NCBI GenBank assembly: GCA_947088135.1
Contig: CAMUFJ010000003.1
Location: 22,816-86,815 of the forward strand
DNA length: 64,000 nt
Direction: 5' to 3'
Source: an uncultured Clostridia bacterium
GTDB taxonomy: Bacteria > Bacillota > Clostridia > Christensenellales > Borkfalkiaceae
Shown here: in pieces, positions 61,212 through 64,000 of the stretch
Layout of the letters: each line of letters begins with the position of its first letter
How positions within the stretch are numbered: the stretch's first letter is position 1
Program-made: the position numbers and the translations under genes
The notes under the pieces: generated by a model
Databases searched by the model: none
What the model saw: only the letters and a program-made list of their open reading frames with translations
Told to the model about the DNA's origin: nothing

Positions 61212-62552
61212 ATGTTACGGTTTCCAAAGGGTTTTTACACGGACGTGCGCGTTGAAGAGCGGTTTACTACGACAATCGGCTATCGCGACGGCACGCTTGA
61301 AGAAAGTAAGCAGACTTCGACGAAAAAAGCGTTTATCCGCGTGTTCGACGGCGAAATGTGGTACTATGCTTCCACGTACAAAACGGATGAATTGCAGAGC
61401 GAGGTGGACGCGCTTTGCGCGGGCGCAACGCTCAACCCCGATATCGAAAATAACGAAACGGTAACGCGTTTTCAGGTAAATACGGGCAGTTATCTTCAAT
61501 TTAAAGACGAATGCGTCAAAGATATTCCCTTGGGGAAAAAGCAGGAGATGCTTCAAGAAAAATTCCCCGTTCTCAAACATACGAGCGAGGCGGTCAAAAT
61601 GTTCGTCGCGCGCTATCGGGACAGATACAGCAGGTACGAATTCTATTCCTCCAAAGGCGCGAATTTGGAGTATGATTTTCAAGTGAGCGGGGTTTCTTAC
61701 GGATTTGCGATGGGGCGGGGCGAGGACACCTTCGAGAACGCAGTCCAGCAGGGCAGAGCGCGTTTTTCCGAAATCGACATTACAAACGAGGCGGTTGCGC
61801 AGGCAATCCGCGACGGGGAAGATTTCCTCATTCGTGCAAAGGCGGTAACGGCGGGGAGCTATCCCGTCATTCTCGCGCCTATGGTCGCGGGCGTGTTTGC
61901 GCACGAATCCTTTGGGCACAAGTCGGAGGCCGATTTCATGATCGGGGACGAAACCATGAAGCGCGAATGGGCAATCGGGAAGAAAGTGGGGGCGGATATC
62001 CTCTCCATTTACGACAGCGGTCTGAATTTCGGCGGGGGATACGTTCCGTTCGACGACGAGGGCACCCGCGCGGGAAAGACGTACCTTATCAAAAACGGCG
62101 TGCTTGCGGGAAGATTGCACTCCGTTGCGACGGCAACCGAACTCGGCGAAGCGCCCACGGGCAACGCGCGCGCGATCAACTGCGATTTCGAGCCCATTCC
62201 CCGCATGACGAATACCGTCATCGAAGCGGGCGGGCAAACCAAAGAGGAGCTGTTCGCGGGGATCAAACACGGCTATTTCGTGAAAGATATCAAGCACGGC
62301 TCGGGCATGAGCACTTTTACCATCGCGCCCAATCTTGCATACGAAATCGTGGACGGAAAGATCGCAGGGCCGGTAAAAATTGCGGTGATCACGGGAAGTG
62401 TTTTCGAAACGCTCAACCTCATCGACGGGCTTTCAAACAAGTCCGAGGAATTTACTTTCGTCATGGGCGGTTGCGGAAAAATGGAGCAATTCCCCCTAAA
62501 CGTTGGTTTCGGCGGGCCTTACGTAAGCGTTTCCAAGATGAACGTCCAATAA
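61212..62552 (+). CDS. tldD: TldD-like metallopeptidase
   Basis: A 446-residue peptidase of the TldD/PmbA family. The zinc motif HESFGH (His231, Glu232, His236) is complete, with the downstream NCDFEPIPRMTN and HGSGMSTFTIAPN segments containing further conserved residues. In heterodimer with TldE it digests unfolded peptides threaded into an inner chamber; in E. coli the pair matures microcin B17 and degrades CcdA. AGAGGTG precedes the ATG. Its position just after the opp genes suggests it may process imported peptides (inference). Confidence 0.92.
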   Translation: MLRFPKGFYTDVRVEERFTTTIGYRDGTLEESKQTSTKKAFIRVFDGEMWYYASTYKTDELQSEVDALCAGATLNPDIENNETVTRFQVNTGSYLQFKDECVKDIPLGKKQEMLQEKFPVLKHTSEAVKMFVARYRDRYSRYEFYSSKGANLEYDFQVSGVSYGFAMGRGEDTFENAVQQGRARFSEIDITNEAVAQAIRDGEDFLIRAKAVTAGSYPVILAPMVAGVFAHESFGHKSEADFMIGDETMKREWAIGKKVGADILSIYDSGLNFGGGYVPFDDEGTRAGKTYLIKNGVLAGRLHSVATATELGEAPTGNARAINCDFEPIPRMTNTVIEAGGQTKEELFAGIKHGYFVKDIKHGSGMSTFTIAPNLAYEIVDGKIAGPVKIAVITGSVFETLNLIDGLSNKSEEFTFVMGGCGKMEQFPLNVGFGGPYVSVSKMNVQ

Positions 62553-62615
62553 ATTTACGCATATTCATTGGTTTATGCGGTGTCGAACTCTAAAAAATAA
62601 ACGAGGTATCTCCTT

Positions 62616-63836
62616 ATGGAACAGGAAAAGCTAATTAAAAAGCAGACTGCATACAGCGTAAATATTGCGGGCAGCAAGGTCGATGCGCTTCGGGTAAAGG
62701 AAGATTTGCAGACGACGATTCGGGTTTACGACGGTAAAAGCATCGGCGTTGCGGGCGCGGTCGGAAATGCGGACGAGAGCGCGCTTCGGAAGGAGGCGGA
62801 GGAAAAGCTTTCGATCGGCATTCCCTATCCCTGTATGCTCGCGGAAGGACAGGAACGCAGCGTAGACGAAGGGAAGGAGATCGTTTCAAAGAGCGACTAC
62901 GTCAAGACGGCGAAAAAACTTGTGAAGCGGCTTTCCGAATGCTATCCCGATTTTATCTTTTCGGGCAAGATCAACATGTCGGACGAGGAAACCGACTACG
63001 CGAACAGTAAAAAAACGCACTTTCACTATAAAGGAAGCTCCCTTGTCGTGGCGCTGTCTATCAAGAAAAAATCCTCGGCGAACGTATTCGATTTGTTTTA
63101 CGAGAGCATAGGCGATACCTATCACGAGGATACCGTTGTCGAGAACACGGGTCGGCTTTTGAGCGTTTACGGCAACGAGCTGGAAATTCCCGACGGCGTT
63201 CCCGTTATTATCGGGACGGATATCGTCTTTAACGCGTTTAGCGAAATGGTTGCCGAATCGTACGTGTCGGGTGCAAGCCTGTTCAACGGCAAGCTCGGGC
63301 AGAAGATTTTCGACAGTCGGGTGAACGTGTTTACCGACCGTTCCCCGTCGCAGGGGAAGGGGATTCCTTTCTTCGACGCGGAGGGCGTAACGAACGAGGG
63401 CGACAAATTCTATTTTGTAAAGGACGGCGTATTCTCGGGGCTCGTTACCTATAAGCGTTCGGCGGGCAATTTTAACTTACCGCTTTCGGGCGGAGCGCAA
63501 GCGGCGTTCGACGGCGTTCCGAGCATGGGCGTTCAGGGGCTATGCCTCGGCGATACCGCAAAGAGCATCAAGGAGCTCGTGAAAGGGAAAGCCATTTACG
63601 TGTGGGTGACGGCAGGCGGAGATATGACGCCCGACGGTACGATCGGCGCGCCCATTATGCTCGCTTATCTGTACGAGGACGGAAAGCTCGTCGGCAGACT
63701 GCCCGAATTCGGCATTACGGGGAACGTTTTCGACGTGCTGGGCAAAGACTTCATCGGCGTTGCGAAGAACGACGTGTTCGAGGACGCCAACACGAGCGTT
63801 CTTGTCGCCCGTTTCAAAGTAAATAAAAATCAATAA
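62616..63836 (+). CDS. tldE: TldE/PmbA-like partner peptidase subunit
   Basis: A 406-residue paralogue of TldD without the HExxxH motif, as expected of the TldE subunit. The central VPVIIGTDIVFNAFSEMVAESY and the C-terminal SGLVTYKRSAGNFN and VTAGGDMTPDGTIGAPI are family blocks. It forms the non-catalytic half of the TldD/E chamber. GAGGT lies eight bases before the ATG. It is the last gene of the opp-tld run. Confidence 0.9.
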   Translation: MEQEKLIKKQTAYSVNIAGSKVDALRVKEDLQTTIRVYDGKSIGVAGAVGNADESALRKEAEEKLSIGIPYPCMLAEGQERSVDEGKEIVSKSDYVKTAKKLVKRLSECYPDFIFSGKINMSDEETDYANSKKTHFHYKGSSLVVALSIKKKSSANVFDLFYESIGDTYHEDTVVENTGRLLSVYGNELEIPDGVPVIIGTDIVFNAFSEMVAESYVSGASLFNGKLGQKIFDSRVNVFTDRSPSQGKGIPFFDAEGVTNEGDKFYFVKDGVFSGLVTYKRSAGNFNLPLSGGAQAAFDGVPSMGVQGLCLGDTAKSIKELVKGKAIYVWVTAGGDMTPDGTIGAPIMLAYLYEDGKLVGRLPEFGITGNVFDVLGKDFIGVAKNDVFEDANTSVLVARFKVNKNQ

Positions 63837-63870
63837 AATTTGTTGCGATCAGAAGCCCCGCGTTTACAGT

Positions 63871-63942
63871 AATTCCCATAGGGAATTTTAGGCAAGTCGC
63901 AGGTGAAAGAGAATTAGGCGTGGCGTGAAGCCACGCCTTTTC
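63871..63942 (+). terminator. Hairpin pair and rho-independent terminator after tldE
   Basis: AATTCCC-ATA-GGGAATT (63871-63887) precedes an eight-pair terminator GGCGTGGC / GCCACGCC (63917-63937, loop GTGAA) with a TTTT tail. Confidence 0.8.
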
Positions 63943-63963
63943 TGTGCTTTTTTTCGTGGACGA

Positions 63964-63985
63964 ACTAGGCTACTCGTAGCCTAGT
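63964..63985. repeat. 22-base near-perfect palindrome at the window edge
   Basis: ACTAGGCTAC and GTAGCCTAGT meet around TC. Followed by GATATAGATATG before the window ends. It may be the start of a longer palindromic element that continues outside. Confidence 0.4.
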
Positions 63986-64000
63986 GAGATATAGATATGT

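Noticed and set aside
63841..63945. GAAGCCCCG and following hairpins as the right end and guide RNA of an IS200/IS605 tnpB element
   Set aside because: No tnpB or tnpA coding remnant lies upstream; tldE runs up to 63836. The resemblance is limited to a few bases.
1..64000. tRNA, rRNA, CRISPR array, phage or integrase genes
   Set aside because: Gene-free stretches were read for cloverleaf arms, regular spaced repeats and integrase or transposase motifs; none was found.

Overview
The window reads as a chromosomal segment of a low-complexity-free, moderately GC-rich member of the Bacillota, most likely a gut-associated Clostridia (inference). The grounds are near-consensus sigma-A promoters (TTGACA, 16-17 bp, TATAAT), strong AGGAGG ribosome sites, HPr kinase, MutS2, YceD-L32, TmcAL, LplB/LplC-type sugar permeases, a high-molecular-weight rubredoxin and many lipobox proteins. 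I cannot name the genus. Almost every gene is on the + strand; the only confident minus-strand gene is tmcAL (4110-5294).

Layout. 1-4.1 kb: tail of a probable GH20 hexosaminidase, a GH31 glucosidase, an NAT_N/GNAT_C acyltransferase-like protein and an RpiR-type regulator. 4.1-9.1 kb: housekeeping (tmcAL, pta-ackA, yceD-rpmF, flavin reductase-rubredoxin). 9.2-12.9 kb: copper locus (csoR, copA with a CopZ-like domain fused in frame), then an AT-rich island holding a tiny membrane protein and a relic of a second copZ end, then an ArsR regulator. 12.9-21 kb: a tightly overlapping operon uvrC-HAD-hprK-U32 peptidase-mutS2. 21-24.6 kb: deacetylase, M16 peptidase, hypoxanthine-DNA glycosylase, AlkD and acpP.

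24.8-51.7 kb is the carbohydrate core. A 1689-residue lipoprotein with an internal three-fold repeat of about 310 residues, which I do not recognise, is followed by a complete LplA/LplB/LplC-type oligosaccharide importer (no ATPase gene here, so a shared one elsewhere is expected). Then come GH31, an Ig-like (Big2) lipoprotein, a secreted glycerophosphodiesterase-like protein and two close GH26-like paralogues, one cytoplasmic and one a lipoprotein. Next is amino-sugar metabolism (nanE, a Gfo/Idh oxidoreductase, an ASKHA/ROK-like kinase, nagB, nagA), a mutarotase-like protein, a GH36 alpha-galactosidase and a HAD phosphatase. The inferred logic is capture and trimming of a glycan outside, import of oligosaccharide, hydrolysis inside, and entry of amino sugars through NanE-NagA-NagB, with Pta-AckA as an acetate-forming exit.

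51.8-63.9 kb is an oligopeptide-type ABC importer, oppA-oppB-oppC-oppD-oppF, in which four of five subunits are greatly enlarged (about 390 residues inserted in OppD, about 110 in OppF, about 185 extracytoplasmic in OppC, and a long OppA). It is followed by a small membrane protein and the tldD/tldE peptidase pair. The most unusual signals are the triple-repeat lipoprotein, the enlarged Opp system, the CopA-CopZ fusion with a ribosome site inside the gene, a hairpin that hides a start region (21023-21084), two apparently leaderless genes (yceD, uvrC), and structured leaders before the kinase gene (44.6 kb) and oppA (51.9 kb). No tRNA, rRNA, CRISPR array, transposase or phage gene was seen.
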